From contig NZ_JAPIVK010000033.1 in assembly GCF_026183675.1 (NCBI RefSeq), positions 1 through 46,434 on the forward strand: a DNA stretch of 46,434 nt. Reading direction: 5' to 3'. Both the position numbers and the translations under genes were made by a program. Below the pieces are notes generated by a model. That model saw only the letters and a program-made list of their open reading frames with translations, did no database searches and was not told the DNA's origin. Of this stretch, positions 11,401 to 20,186 are shown in pieces (the first letter of the stretch is position 1; every line of letters begins with the position of its first letter). Source of the stretch: Microbulbifer halophilus. Its GTDB lineage: Bacteria > Pseudomonadota > Gammaproteobacteria > Pseudomonadales > Cellvibrionaceae.

Positions 11401-12153
11401 GTCCCAGGCAGCGCTGCGTCGCAGGCGCTGGCTGGCACTGGCCGCCTCCTCGGGTCGCACTAATTGCAGGGTGCGCGGATAGGTCTCGTCGTAGTGCCCG
11501 TCTTCGCCGTAGGCGCGCAGTACATAGACCAGTTCATCGCCGGCGCGGAACTGGTAGCGCGCCGGCAGCGAGCCATCCCATTCCGTTTCGCTGACTGCCG
11601 CGACGGGCACCGGAAGGGTGACGATGGGGTCCACCAGATCGCTATCGCCGCCGCGGTAGATATTGATCTCGAAATGTTTGATAAACGCCGGGTAGTTGCT
11701 GCGCACCATAAAATGCACTGTATCGACAATCTGCTGGCCGTCGAATGCTACTACCGGGGGACTGGATATCGACAGTTCCGGGAGGCCGAGCACGGGGTCT
11801 TCGGTCGCCCAGACAATACCGCCGTTGGGCAGTGGTGCGGAGAAGTTGCCGCTGGCAGAGGCGCGGCCCGGTTGCATCCGGGCCACGGCCACGCGCCGGT
11901 CCGGCTGCAGATCCTCCCCGGAAGAGTGTTCACTGGTGCCCCGGGTCACGGGGCTGTCATAACTGCGGGTCTGTACCTTTAACAGTACGCCTTCTTCTCC
12001 CTCGCAGACTCCGTCGGCACAGTCGAATGCCGGTGTCCCATCTATCGCGACCTCGGCCTCCGGCGTTGTACGGGCGGCTTCTTGCGCAGTGAGCGGCGGA
12101 GTGATTCCCGTCAGCAGGCCGATCAAGGTGTAATCCAGTGCTTTCATCTTCAT
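8431..12153 (-). CDS. Large outer-membrane beta-barrel candidate, DUF11-operon partner
   Basis: A 1240-residue protein with an N-terminal signal peptide (cleavage likely after PLTAQ). An N-terminal half of Ig-like or carboxypeptidase-regulatory-like beta domains (about 120-400) is followed by a conserved acidic region (YDDDILTDGRLAFYLKAKTRGKY) and a long C-terminal half. That half has alternating polar and aromatic beta strands (LELYGLLQGSLEES, YDIYAGYTYAID and similar) and ends FINFVGSY. A terminal aromatic residue after amphipathic strands is the usual signature of a BAM-assembled outer-membrane barrel. No TonB box or plug motif was recognised. It lies 15 bp after the OmpA/DUF11 gene and just before the propeller/DUF11 gene, so the three are probably co-transcribed and it may export or anchor its partners. 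An alternative ATG two codons downstream (12147) has better spacing from AAGG. The role is inferred, not known. Confidence 0.75.
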   Translation of the reverse strand: MKMKALDYTLIGLLTGITPPLTAQEAARTTPEAEVAIDGTPAFDCADGVCEGEEGVLLKVQTRSYDSPVTRGTSEHSSGEDLQPDRRVAVARMQPGRASASGNFSAPLPNGGIVWATEDPVLGLPELSISSPPVVAFDGQQIVDTVHFMVRSNYPAFIKHFEINIYRGGDSDLVDPIVTLPVPVAAVSETEWDGSLPARYQFRAGDELVYVLRAYGEDGHYDETYPRTLQLVRPEEAASASQRLRRSAAWDLSTALTNDEAETQSLLEQVFSANGLHRQTIPVYGSRVRIQGRDIPRNQRLSINGNSYPVDFEDQFVAEFLMPVGRHSFDIALQNTGEGGETSHHQLGVDVTGRYFFGVAIADITIAENDINGSMDPFLVDEHYDDDILTDGRLAFYLKAKTRGKYLITAQADTTEKELEDLFDDFTQADPRDVFRRLDPDLYYPTYGDDSTTYRDVDTQGRFYFRVDWDKNQALWGNYATGLTGTDYAQYVRSLYGAAFSWSSLGINAWGDSNSEVRVFGSQPESAPGHNEFLGTGGSLYYLKHTDILPGSDVVVLEIRDPTTGRVEKRVNLERGADYEIDELQGRIILTRALSQITRQNVPTLTRDEPLDGFEQRLIVDYEWVPSDFDDDEMTLGGRGKQWFGDHVALGATYVDENRAGEDYELAAGDLTLQAGKGTYLKAEYSHTESFSAPSLFSDNGGFNFALLNDPLEPGHLEGDGKLVETRANFRELGWTQQQWSAGAWWRETEPGFAARRYDTGLGITEYGAEVLGDILPNLTLYARHSDRENGPDTFNQTQANLRWRIDDRNALGGEIRHVDEDSFARDGSGLLGAVEYSHLFGSSLELYGLLQGSLEESGDYEDNNLAGVGTRYQFGNASSAGGEITSGDRGDAVTLDGEYRVNPDYDIYAGYTYAIDTVTYSTDTTEYSSLFHPDRESGWTFGQRIRLSNQVSLFNESQYLKEPNQTGLAHTFGMDFYPATGWNLGYTLQSGDLVDIDNGKVDRKAVSIRGGRRSPHTDWQSKIEWRKDTGFERRTQWVSTNRVAHKINESWRVAGRLNYSETDDDLNPEAGAKFVEGNFGFAWRPWDSQRWGLFGRTTYLYDLATLEQWGGAGYDQKTSIAAFEGVYKFNPKWEFAAKLARREGEVRMGRGSGPWFDSATSFSAVQLRRDLGHCRLMAEYRWLDVEDGGTRDGGLVSCDRKITDHFRMGIGYNLTDFSDDLTDFDYDHQGGFINFVGSY

Positions 12154-12168
12154 CCTTCGTCTCTCACC

Positions 12169-15100
12169 TTACTTGCGCTTTACACCGGCCGGTGCGCTCG
12201 TGGAGTTTGCGAATTCAACGCGGATACCGGCGTGCAATTCCGGTTGCAGCCGCTGGACCAGCGCCCGGTATACCGCCTCGGCCCGGCGCATACCCAGCTC
12301 TGCGTTGTATTCGTAGGAACCGCGTTTGTCGGAGTGGCCGACGATGGATACGCGACCGTCGCCAGTGCGGCTGATCTGCTCGGCAATTTTGTCCAGCAGC
12401 GGCTCGAATTCGGTGCGAATGCTGGTCTCTCCGGTGTCGAAGAGCACGGCTCCCAGCAGCGTGCAGTCCTTGTCCAGGCCGGCGATCAGGGCGTCCTGCC
12501 CATTTGCCTCGGTGCGCAGGCTGATACTCAGGTTTCCGATGGCTTTACTATCCAGCCGGTCGAGCAGCTTTGCCCTGACGGCCGAGGCCCGTTCGAATGC
12601 CAGAGCCTCGCTGATTCCGTTGGCCCGGATAATCACTTCGCCACCCCGGTACTCGCGCACCGTCGAGGCCATTTTGTCGATTACCGGCTGGTAGTTTGTT
12701 TGTACCTCGGAGCTGCCGGGGGCAAACAGCACTTCACCGAGCTCCATTGAGAACTGTCGCCCGCCGCCCGTTATTTCCTGCGCCGGCATGCGCACGGCGA
12801 AATCGAACCGCACCGGCAGGCCCGGGGTTACCCGGCGAATCAGGGGATTGTCGGTGATGAACTCTGTGCCCTCGGGTAGGGTGGAAGGATCCACCTTGAG
12901 GATAAAGTTTCGCCCGCGTTCCCAGGTGCCGCCGTCGATGCCGGCCAGGTGATAGCGGCCAAACCGGTCGGTTTCCACGATCAGGCCGTCGACGGATGCG
13001 ATGCGTACGCCGGGGATACCTTCGTCGATGCCCTGGTTGCGAATGGTGTACTCGACCTCGTAACCATCTGCGACCTGTGCGATCCGGCGCTCGACATGTG
13101 GCACCGCGGCCGTGAGCCCCATGGCCGCTTCACCGGTTTTCTCTACCGAAGTATTGCCTGCTGCGTCCATACGCAGGGTGAAACCCTGTGCGCTGGTTAG
13201 TACGAAGTCATCGGTGAGCTGCGGTCGATCCAGTAGCTGGCGGATGATTACCTGGTGATGATCCGCGCTGTTGGACTCGGTACTGCGACCGTAGATACTG
13301 CCGATGGCCAGGCCGTGCAGCATTGGTGCACTGGCGTCCGCGACTTTTTCGGGACCTGCACCGCGGTACAGTCGGGTGGAGTCGGCGACATAGGCCCCGG
13401 GTGCGAATCCGCCCTGAACCCGTACGCCGCTCAACAGTGCGCTGTCCTGCCAGCCGTCGCCGTCCCGGTCATTGAAGACCTTGCCGAAGATCAGCGAATC
13501 CTGGGTCAGGGGATCTGCGACCAGTTCCACCTCGGCGGAGGCAAGGTTGGATACCGGCTTGCCGGAGGAGAGGGCCTGAACCTGGTTGCGGTGTACCCCC
13601 GGGCGCACGCCGGCGCCGACACGCATCAGGTAGGTGAAGGTGGCGACGTCGCCGGCGGCCACGTCGACGCCGTCGATCTGCAGTGGATTCTCGCTGGCAA
13701 CGGTTGCTGCGCCGTCGCTATCGTCGACCTGTAGCGAGTTTTTCACGTAAGTGAAGCCCGCCGGCGGGGTATCCTCGATGGTGCCGTTTACCAGATCGCG
13801 GTTGCCGATATTTTCGGCGGTAATGGTGTAAACCACGAGATCGCCGATGACGATATCGCTGCGATTGCTGGTCTTGGCCAGGCGGATTTCCGGCGCGATT
13901 ACCGTGTGGGTGATTTCACAGGTTTCGCAGTCCGGTGTTCCACCGCCGCCACCGCTGGCGATCACGGAATTGCCGACGGTGTCGCCGGCCCCGCTGTTTA
14001 CCGTGGTGCTGTAGGCAAAGGTGTAAGTTCCGACGGCCGCACCCGCCGGCAGCGTGCACCGGATGTCCTCGCCGTTGAGAGCGCATTCCGGGGGCAGGGT
14101 ATCGATAGTGAGCCCGGCATCCGGCGTGTCCACCAGGGTCAGGTCTTCCCGGGTGCTTGAGTTTTCCACGGACACGGTCAGGGTGTATTCGAGGGACTGC
14201 CCCACTTCGACCTCGGAACCGGACGCCGGATCGGCGGACTTGTTCACCGCAATTGCCGGCGGCGCAACCTGAATTTCGATGTTGCAGTCGCCGCTGCATT
14301 GGGGTTCGCCGCCACCACCAGTGCCGAGTACCGCGTTGTCCACCGTGTCCGGGGCATCGTCGGTGACAACGGCGGTGTAGGTCAGGGCATAGGTACCGGG
14401 TTCGGTTCCCGCGGGCAGGGTGCATACCAGGGGATTGGAGTCGTTGCAGTCGTACCCTGCGGCATCGGTAACCTCGGTAAATTCCAGGCCGGTGCCCAGA
14501 GTGTCGGTCAACGTAAATTCTTCACTCAGGGAGGAGATGTCGACGGTACTGGTCAGGGTGTAGGTAACAGTGTCGCCCACCGCCACTTCACTGGTGTCGG
14601 CGGATTTACTGTAAGTCACGCCCGGTATCAGCGGAATACTGATTTCGCAGTCATCCGAGCACTGCGGCTGGCCGCCGCCACCGCCGGAACCGACGACCCC
14701 GTTGTCTACGGTGTCACTGGCCTCGTCGGTAACCAGCGCGGTGTAGGTCACGCTGTAGCTACCCGGGTCAGTGCCTGTCGGAAGCGTGCAGGTCAGTGGA
14801 TTGGCGTCGTTGCAGGTGTAGGCGCCGGGTGCCGTTACCCCGGTCAACTCCAACCCGGCGCCGAGGGTGTCGGTGAGGGTAAAGACCGCGGTGAGAGGAC
14901 CGTTGCTGATTACCGTTGTCAGCGTGTAGGTGATTGTATCGCCCCGCTCCACTTCACTGGTGCCGGTCGACTTGCTGTAGACAATGGCGGGGGCCACCGG
15001 AATGGTGACATCGCACTCGCTGGAGCACTGGGGATCGCCGCCGCCTCCACCGGAACCGGTAACGGCGTTGTTTACCTCGTTGGGAGCCTCGTCGGTTACC

Positions 15101-17466
15101 ACTGCGGTATAGGTGAGGTCGTAGGTCCCTTCCGCCGTGCCCGCGGGCAGGGTGCACTCGAGAGGGTTGTCGGCGTTGCAGGTATAGGCCCCGGCGCTGG
15201 TCACCGAGTCGAATTCCAGACCTGTCCCCATGGTATCCGTAAGGGTGAAGGACTCTGTAAGTGACGCCTCACTGACGGTTGTGGTCAGGGTGTAGGTGAC
15301 CGTGTCCCCGACTTCCACCAGTGCGGTATCGGCGGCCTTGCTGTAGCTTACCACCGGGTCGACCAGCAGGGTTTGGGTTGAGCACTCGCCGCTACACTGG
15401 GGAGTGTCACCGCCGCCGCCGGAGGAGGTTACCGCATTGTTGACGTTGTCTTCCGCATCACTGTTGACGGTCGCGGTATAGATCAGCGCGTAGCTGCCGG
15501 GGGTGGTATCGGCGGGCACCGTGCACTCGAGCGGATTGCCGGCGACACAGGTGAACTCCGCCGATGTGCCGGGGTCGATCGCGCCGAAGTCCAGGCCGCT
15601 GCCGAGCGTGTCGGACAGGGACAGTTCCTCACTCAGTGAGGCGTCGGCGATATTGACGGTGACGGTGTAGGTGATGGTATCACCCACTTCCACTTCGCTG
15701 ACGTCCGCGGCCTTCTCGTAGGTTACTACCGGATCGATCAGTGGAATCTGCAGGTCGCAGTCTGCGGAACAGAGCGGTTCCTCACCGCCGCCGCCGGTAC
15801 CGGTAACCACGTTGTCGACGGTGCCTTCCGCCTCGTTGTTGACGACCGCGGTGTACTCCAGCGTATAAGTGCCGGGAGCGGTGCCCGCGGACAGGTTGCA
15901 GTTCAGCGGGTTGCCGCTTGTGCCTGCCGGACAGTCGCCGAATTCGGCGCTGGTGGCGGCTGTGACAGTGGCGTCATCCAGACCGGTGCCGAGAGTGTCG
16001 GTGAGCAGCACGTCTTCCGCGAGATCGGCATCCGAGACGTTGACGGTGACGGTGTAGGTGATGGTGTCACCCACTTCCACTTCGCTGACGTCCGCGGCCT
16101 TCTCGTAGGTCACTACCGGATCGATCAGCGGGATCTGCAGGTCGCAGTCTGCGGAACAGAGCGGTTCCTCACCGCCGCCGCCGCCGGTACCGGTAACCAC
16201 GTTGTCGACGGTGCCTTCAGCCTCGTTGTTGACGACCGCAGTGTACTCCAGCGTATAAGTGCCGGGAGCGGTGCCCGCGGACAGGTTGCAGTTCAGCGGG
16301 TTGCCGCTTGTGCCTGCCGGACAGTCGCCGAATTCGGCGCTGGTGGTGGCTGTGACAGTGGCGTCATCCAGGCCGGTGCCGAGGGTGTCGGTGAGCAGCA
16401 CGTCTTCGACCAGGTCCGCATCCGCGACGTTGACGGTGACGGTGTAAGTGACGGTGTCACCCACCTCTACAAAAGTCACATCCGCCGCTTTCTCGTAGGT
16501 GACCGTCGGCGGGATCACCGGGATCTCCAGATCGCAGTCGTCTGAGCAAGTGGGATCGTCGCCACCGCCGCCAGTGCCGGTCACCGCATTGTCGACAGTG
16601 CCGGAGGCTGTGTCGTTGACATTGGCGGTATAGGCGATGGTGTAACTGCCCTGTACGGTGCCGGACGGCAGTGTGCAGTCGAATGGGTTGCCGGCGATAC
16701 AGTTGAACTCCGGCGAAGTGGCTCCGTCGATGGTGCCGAAGTCCAGGCCGGGGCCCAGGGTGTCGCTGAATAGTGCATCGTCGGTCAGGGGCGCATCCGC
16801 GACGTTGACAGTCACCGTATAGGTGATGGTATCGCCCACCTCGACCTCGCTGACGTCCGCGGCTTTCTCATAGGTCAGCAGCGGGTTGAGCGGGATCTGC
16901 AGGTCGCAATCCGCATCACAGGAGGGTTCCTCACCGCCGCCACCAGTACTGGTAACGGCGTTGTCGACGGTATCCTCCGCATCGCTGTTGACGGTCGCGG
17001 TATAGATCAGGGTGTAGGTGCCGGGTGTGGTGCCGGAGGGCACTGTGCACTCGAACGGGTTGCCGGCGACGCAGGCGAACTCCGGCGAGGTGCCCGGGTC
17101 AACGGCACCGAAGTCGAGGCCGGTACCGAGAGTATCGGTAACGAACAGGTCCTCATTGAGGTCGCCATCGCTGATCGTCACCGTCACGGTGTAGGTGATG
17201 GTATCCCCAGGGCTTACCGCGGCGACATCCGCTGTTTTGTTGTAAGTAACAATGGGCAGGGGGAGCACTTCGGTGATCACCGTATCCTCATTGTTGTCGG
17301 GATTGATATCGATGAGATTCCCGGTAACACTGATTTCCGTGGTGTTTTCCACCTGGGTTTGCGCATGTGCGACGGGGCCGCCGAGAGCCAACCCTGCAAA
17401 AAAAGCGAGCGCTAAGATGGCTCGACTGCAGGAAACCCTTGTTTTTTTCAGAAGATCGGTAAGCAC
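12169..17466 (-). CDS. Giant DUF11-repeat surface protein with C-terminal OmpA-like domains
   Basis: First gene of the operon, 1765 residues, with a GTG start after AGAGG. A signal peptide ends PVAHAQ. Nine homologous units of about 120-130 residues follow, each with KxADxxxVEVGDTITYTVTV, a DTLGTGL turn, GNPLxC, a YTAVV strand, a run of 4-5 glycines and a CxxxCD pair that may be a disulphide. A tenth DUF11 domain is divergent. An SdrD_B-like segment (GKVFNDRDGDGWQD) and a regulatory-like beta domain follow. The C-terminus has a degenerate and then a canonical OmpA-like peptidoglycan-binding domain; the last keeps the key Asp (GHSDKRG) and Arg (MRRAEAV). The likely picture is a long periplasmic or surface stalk tethered to peptidoglycan. 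Two units are almost identical in DNA, so length could vary between strains. Confidence 0.85.
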   Translation of the reverse strand: MLTDLLKKTRVSCSRAILALAFFAGLALGGPVAHAQTQVENTTEISVTGNLIDINPDNNEDTVITEVLPLPIVTYNKTADVAAVSPGDTITYTVTVTISDGDLNEDLFVTDTLGTGLDFGAVDPGTSPEFACVAGNPFECTVPSGTTPGTYTLIYTATVNSDAEDTVDNAVTSTGGGGEEPSCDADCDLQIPLNPLLTYEKAADVSEVEVGDTITYTVTVNVADAPLTDDALFSDTLGPGLDFGTIDGATSPEFNCIAGNPFDCTLPSGTVQGSYTIAYTANVNDTASGTVDNAVTGTGGGGDDPTCSDDCDLEIPVIPPTVTYEKAADVTFVEVGDTVTYTVTVNVADADLVEDVLLTDTLGTGLDDATVTATTSAEFGDCPAGTSGNPLNCNLSAGTAPGTYTLEYTAVVNNEAEGTVDNVVTGTGGGGGEEPLCSADCDLQIPLIDPVVTYEKAADVSEVEVGDTITYTVTVNVSDADLAEDVLLTDTLGTGLDDATVTAATSAEFGDCPAGTSGNPLNCNLSAGTAPGTYTLEYTAVVNNEAEGTVDNVVTGTGGGGEEPLCSADCDLQIPLIDPVVTYEKAADVSEVEVGDTITYTVTVNIADASLSEELSLSDTLGSGLDFGAIDPGTSAEFTCVAGNPLECTVPADTTPGSYALIYTATVNSDAEDNVNNAVTSSGGGGDTPQCSGECSTQTLLVDPVVSYSKAADTALVEVGDTVTYTLTTTVSEASLTESFTLTDTMGTGLEFDSVTSAGAYTCNADNPLECTLPAGTAEGTYDLTYTAVVTDEAPNEVNNAVTGSGGGGGDPQCSSECDVTIPVAPAIVYSKSTGTSEVERGDTITYTLTTVISNGPLTAVFTLTDTLGAGLELTGVTAPGAYTCNDANPLTCTLPTGTDPGSYSVTYTALVTDEASDTVDNGVVGSGGGGGQPQCSDDCEISIPLIPGVTYSKSADTSEVAVGDTVTYTLTSTVDISSLSEEFTLTDTLGTGLEFTEVTDAAGYDCNDSNPLVCTLPAGTEPGTYALTYTAVVTDDAPDTVDNAVLGTGGGGEPQCSGDCNIEIQVAPPAIAVNKSADPASGSEVEVGQSLEYTLTVSVENSSTREDLTLVDTPDAGLTIDTLPPECALNGEDIRCTLPAGAAVGTYTFAYSTTVNSGAGDTVGNSVIASGGGGGTPDCETCEITHTVIAPEIRLAKTSNRSDIVIGDLVVYTITAENIGNRDLVNGTIEDTPPAGFTYVKNSLQVDDSDGAATVASENPLQIDGVDVAAGDVATFTYLMRVGAGVRPGVHRNQVQALSSGKPVSNLASAEVELVADPLTQDSLIFGKVFNDRDGDGWQDSALLSGVRVQGGFAPGAYVADSTRLYRGAGPEKVADASAPMLHGLAIGSIYGRSTESNSADHHQVIIRQLLDRPQLTDDFVLTSAQGFTLRMDAAGNTSVEKTGEAAMGLTAAVPHVERRIAQVADGYEVEYTIRNQGIDEGIPGVRIASVDGLIVETDRFGRYHLAGIDGGTWERGRNFILKVDPSTLPEGTEFITDNPLIRRVTPGLPVRFDFAVRMPAQEITGGGRQFSMELGEVLFAPGSSEVQTNYQPVIDKMASTVREYRGGEVIIRANGISEALAFERASAVRAKLLDRLDSKAIGNLSISLRTEANGQDALIAGLDKDCTLLGAVLFDTGETSIRTEFEPLLDKIAEQISRTGDGRVSIVGHSDKRGSYEYNAELGMRRAEAVYRALVQRLQPELHAGIRVEFANSTSAPAGVKRK
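15653..16429 (-). repeat. Recent tandem duplication of a DUF11 unit (387 and 390 bp)
   Basis: 15653-16039 and 16040-16429 are nearly identical, differing by scattered substitutions and one extra codon in the glycine run. The flanking units of the same gene are much more diverged. This marks a recent unit duplication and a likely site of unit gain or loss, or of assembly collapse. Confidence 0.85.
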
Positions 17467-18686
17467 TTTAGCCTCTTGGAATAAATACCCGTAACTCTAT
17501 AAAAACCTAACGAAAGTAATTTTACTGCCGGGAAGGTAGATGGCTCATCTGCTTGAAACCTCAAACAATCCAGAAAAGTTTACCCGGTCCCCAGGCGTGC
17601 ACGTGCCAAGTGTTAGGGGCCGGTTGTGAGCTGGCTTCAGAAAACCTGGGTTCCCGGGAAAGCCGAGCAGATGTGTGGATCTGAAGGTGCAGTGTCGTAT
17701 TAATCCTTAGTGCGACAATGCGGGGACTTTCCTCATCCTTCCTCACCATTGAGGTTATACACCGGTTTTTTTTAGGGGGGTGATACGCCGGCGATAATCT
17801 GTGCTGTTTACTTGATTTCCCTATTAAAAATTTTTCCATTAAGTTGTATGGAAGGCGCATTGGATGCCCTTCTGTTTTCGGGGTTATATCATTCTAGTCT
17901 TTACGCTGAAAGAGATGAGGGGAGCGGTATAGAACTTTTCAAAGGTGTGTTGAGTATATGTGTGGATATTACTTGTTTCCGTCAGGGTTTAATGCATTGA
18001 AGTTTTCACTGTATCAACATCTAGCTGAAGCTGTGTAATAGTCAACTTTTTGTTCATTTTTTGTTCGGCTGGGTTTGTAGTGTTGGCTCAGTATTGTTTT
18101 CAGCCGAGCTAGTGGGCCGTGTGGGAAGTTCGCGAACAAAGGAGCACAGCCAAAGCGCTCGGATCAAGGCGAGAAAGCGCAGGAATAGCAGCGTTATTTC
18201 AAGCTTTCTCAACGAAGAGCTGGGCACTTTGACGCAGCGAACTGTTTGCGAACTTCCCGTACGGCGCACTAGAGATACTGATTTTTCAGCCTTGAAATGA
18301 AAAGGTTTTCGAGGAGGATGGTTGTTATTAGGGGGGCATAATTGTATTAACAGTTGTCCAGACTCCCTTCACAACGGGCGAGTCCTATTTTCACTCCATA
18401 CGATCGTCATTCCGGACTTGATCCGGTAGCGGGATGATGGTCCGGAGGGTGGACTTTGGCCAAAAAAATTTTGAGATGACTGATAAGCTCACGCCGATAT
18501 CGACGGTACCGGGTAGCGGGTTCAGCCGCGGCGGCTACCGGCGCAATACGTGGCTTGTGTTCCCGCCTAGGGCATTGTCGTTGGTGGCCCCCAGGGTGAG
18601 GAACTAGAGATTACTATTAGTTCCGAATATGGCTAGTGTGATTCAGTGGTGGCGCTTAAACTGCGGGGCAACAGAAGGAGACAGCC
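17467..18686. other. Gene-poor 1.2 kb stretch between divergent operons
   Basis: It carries the upstream regions of the minus-strand DUF11 operon and of the plus-strand Ada-AlkA gene. Short frames lack ribosome binding sites and recognisable products. A MITE-like element occupies 18109-18272. Near 18399-18421 there is a CGTCATTCCGGACTTGATCCGG-type segment resembling a dispersed intergenic repeat seen in many proteobacteria. Nothing else stands out. Confidence 0.6.
18109..18272. mobile_element. MITE-like element with ~30 bp terminal inverted repeats
   Basis: The left end begins CTAGTGGGCCGTGTGGGAAG and continues TTCGCGAACA. The reverse complement of the right end begins CTAGTGCGCCGTACGGGAAG and continues TTCGCAAACA. 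The roughly 30 bp arms match at all but a few positions and enclose about 100 bp with no gene. This is the form of a non-autonomous miniature transposable element. CTAG at both tips could be part of the arms or a target duplication. Confidence 0.65.
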
Positions 18687-20186
18687 GTGCAACTCGACCC
18701 CGAAATCTGCGCCAGCGCGCGCCTCGCCCGCGACCGGCGCTTCGACGGCCGCTTCTATACCGCGGTTAGGACCACCGGTATCTTCTGCCGGCCCATTTGC
18801 CCCGCGCGACCACCGCTGGAGCGTAACGTGACTTATTTCTCGACTGCAGTCGAAGCTGCCAGTGCCGGCTATCGCCCCTGCCTGCGCTGTCGCCCCGACG
18901 CGGCGCCGGGAAGCCCGGCGTGGGGACTGGTGTCGACTACCGTGGAGCGGGCCCTGAAACTGATGCGCAGCGAGCGGGAGGCGCAGTCGATCGAGACCCT
19001 CGCGGACCGTCTCGGTGTCAGCAGCCGCTACCTGCGCCGCCTGTTTGCGGAGCATCTGGGAATCGGGCCGCTGGCGGTGTGGCAGGCGGAGCGGGCGCTG
19101 TTTGCGTTCGGGTTGCTGCAGGATACGAACCTGCCCATTGCCGGGATTGCCCACGAGGCCGGCTTCAACAGCCTGCGTCGTTTCAACAGCGTGTTCAAGC
19201 AGATCTACCGGCGCACACCTTCGGATGTACGCCGGGAAGGGGTGGGCCGGCGGGAAGCGTGCGAACGGGAGCCGCGGCCCGGAGATCCGGATGCCGGAGC
19301 CCATTCGCACTCGGCAACGCGGCTCTATCTGCACTACCGGCCGCCATTCCACTGGCCGCAGCTGCTGGCGTTTTTCCGTGCCCGCGCGCTGGCGGGAGTG
19401 GAGCAGGTGGCTGGGGAGACTTACCGACGGAGTTTCGCGGTGGACGGTGTACATGGCCTGCTACAGGTGGCGGACGATGCGGACAATAAACGCCTGATCG
19501 TGGACGTGAGCGGCGAGGGCGGTGCGGCACTCTATGTGATCAACCAGCGTCTGCGGCGGCTGTTCGATCTGGATGCGGATACCGAACAGATCGGCGCCGT
19601 GTTGTCGGAAGATCCGCTGCTGGCGCGGGAACTGGCGAAAACCCCCGGTGTGCGCCTGCCCGGCGCCTGGGATCCGTTCGAGTACGCGTTGCGCGCGATT
19701 CTCGGCCAGCAGATCTCGGTAGCCGCGGCCACCACCATCGCCGGCCGGGTGGCGGCCCGTTACGGCGAATCGTTGACCGATGATGCCGGCAGGGAATACC
19801 GCCTCTTCCCCTCGGCCGAACAACTGGCCGGCGCCGACTTCGAGGGCATCGGCCTGACCCGCGCAAGGGCGCGGACACTGCGGGAATTCGTTGCCGCGAC
19901 CCTGGATGGCCGGGTGAATTTTGATGAGGCGGAACTGGACGAATGGTGCGCGCAGGTGACGTTGTTGCCGGGTATCGGCGACTGGACCGCCCAGTACATC
20001 GCCATGCGCGGCCTGTCGATGCCGGATGCGTTTCCCGCATCGGACCTGGGCATCCTGCAGGCCCTGGGCAGCGGGGGCGAAAAGGCAAAACCGAAACAGG
20101 CGCTGGCCCGTGCCGAGAACTGGCGCCCCTGGCGCGCCTACGGCACTCTGCTGGCATGGCAATCACTGAAGACCGGAGACACCTGA
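18687..20186 (+). CDS. alkA: Ada-type regulator fused to AlkA DNA-3-methyladenine glycosylase
   Basis: A 499-residue fusion for alkylation damage. Residues 1-80 are the Ada zinc domain with Cys34, Cys38, Cys65 and Cys68 (GIFCRPIC, PCLRC); Cys34 matches the Ada methyl-phosphotriester acceptor and switch. Residues about 85-185 are an AraC-type helix-turn-helix. From about 215 comes an AlkA N-terminal domain, then the HhH-GPD glycosylase with LPGIGDWTAQY and catalytic Asp453 (FPASDLG). The fusion probably both senses methylated phosphate and excises alkylated purines, and may activate its own promoter. The start is GTG, 6 bp after AAGGAG; it fixes the N-terminus because the Ada domain begins at once. 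Its stop overlaps the ogt start (TGATG), so the two are translationally coupled. Confidence 0.93.
   Translation: MQLDPEICASARLARDRRFDGRFYTAVRTTGIFCRPICPARPPLERNVTYFSTAVEAASAGYRPCLRCRPDAAPGSPAWGLVSTTVERALKLMRSEREAQSIETLADRLGVSSRYLRRLFAEHLGIGPLAVWQAERALFAFGLLQDTNLPIAGIAHEAGFNSLRRFNSVFKQIYRRTPSDVRREGVGRREACEREPRPGDPDAGAHSHSATRLYLHYRPPFHWPQLLAFFRARALAGVEQVAGETYRRSFAVDGVHGLLQVADDADNKRLIVDVSGEGGAALYVINQRLRRLFDLDADTEQIGAVLSEDPLLARELAKTPGVRLPGAWDPFEYALRAILGQQISVAAATTIAGRVAARYGESLTDDAGREYRLFPSAEQLAGADFEGIGLTRARARTLREFVAATLDGRVNFDEAELDEWCAQVTLLPGIGDWTAQYIAMRGLSMPDAFPASDLGILQALGSGGEKAKPKQALARAENWRPWRAYGTLLAWQSLKTGDT

Noticed and set aside
17561..18300. Small frames between the DUF11 operon and alkA (for example 17812-18000 and 18061-18300)
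   Set aside because: No ribosome binding sites or conserved features; one lies over the MITE-like inverted repeats.
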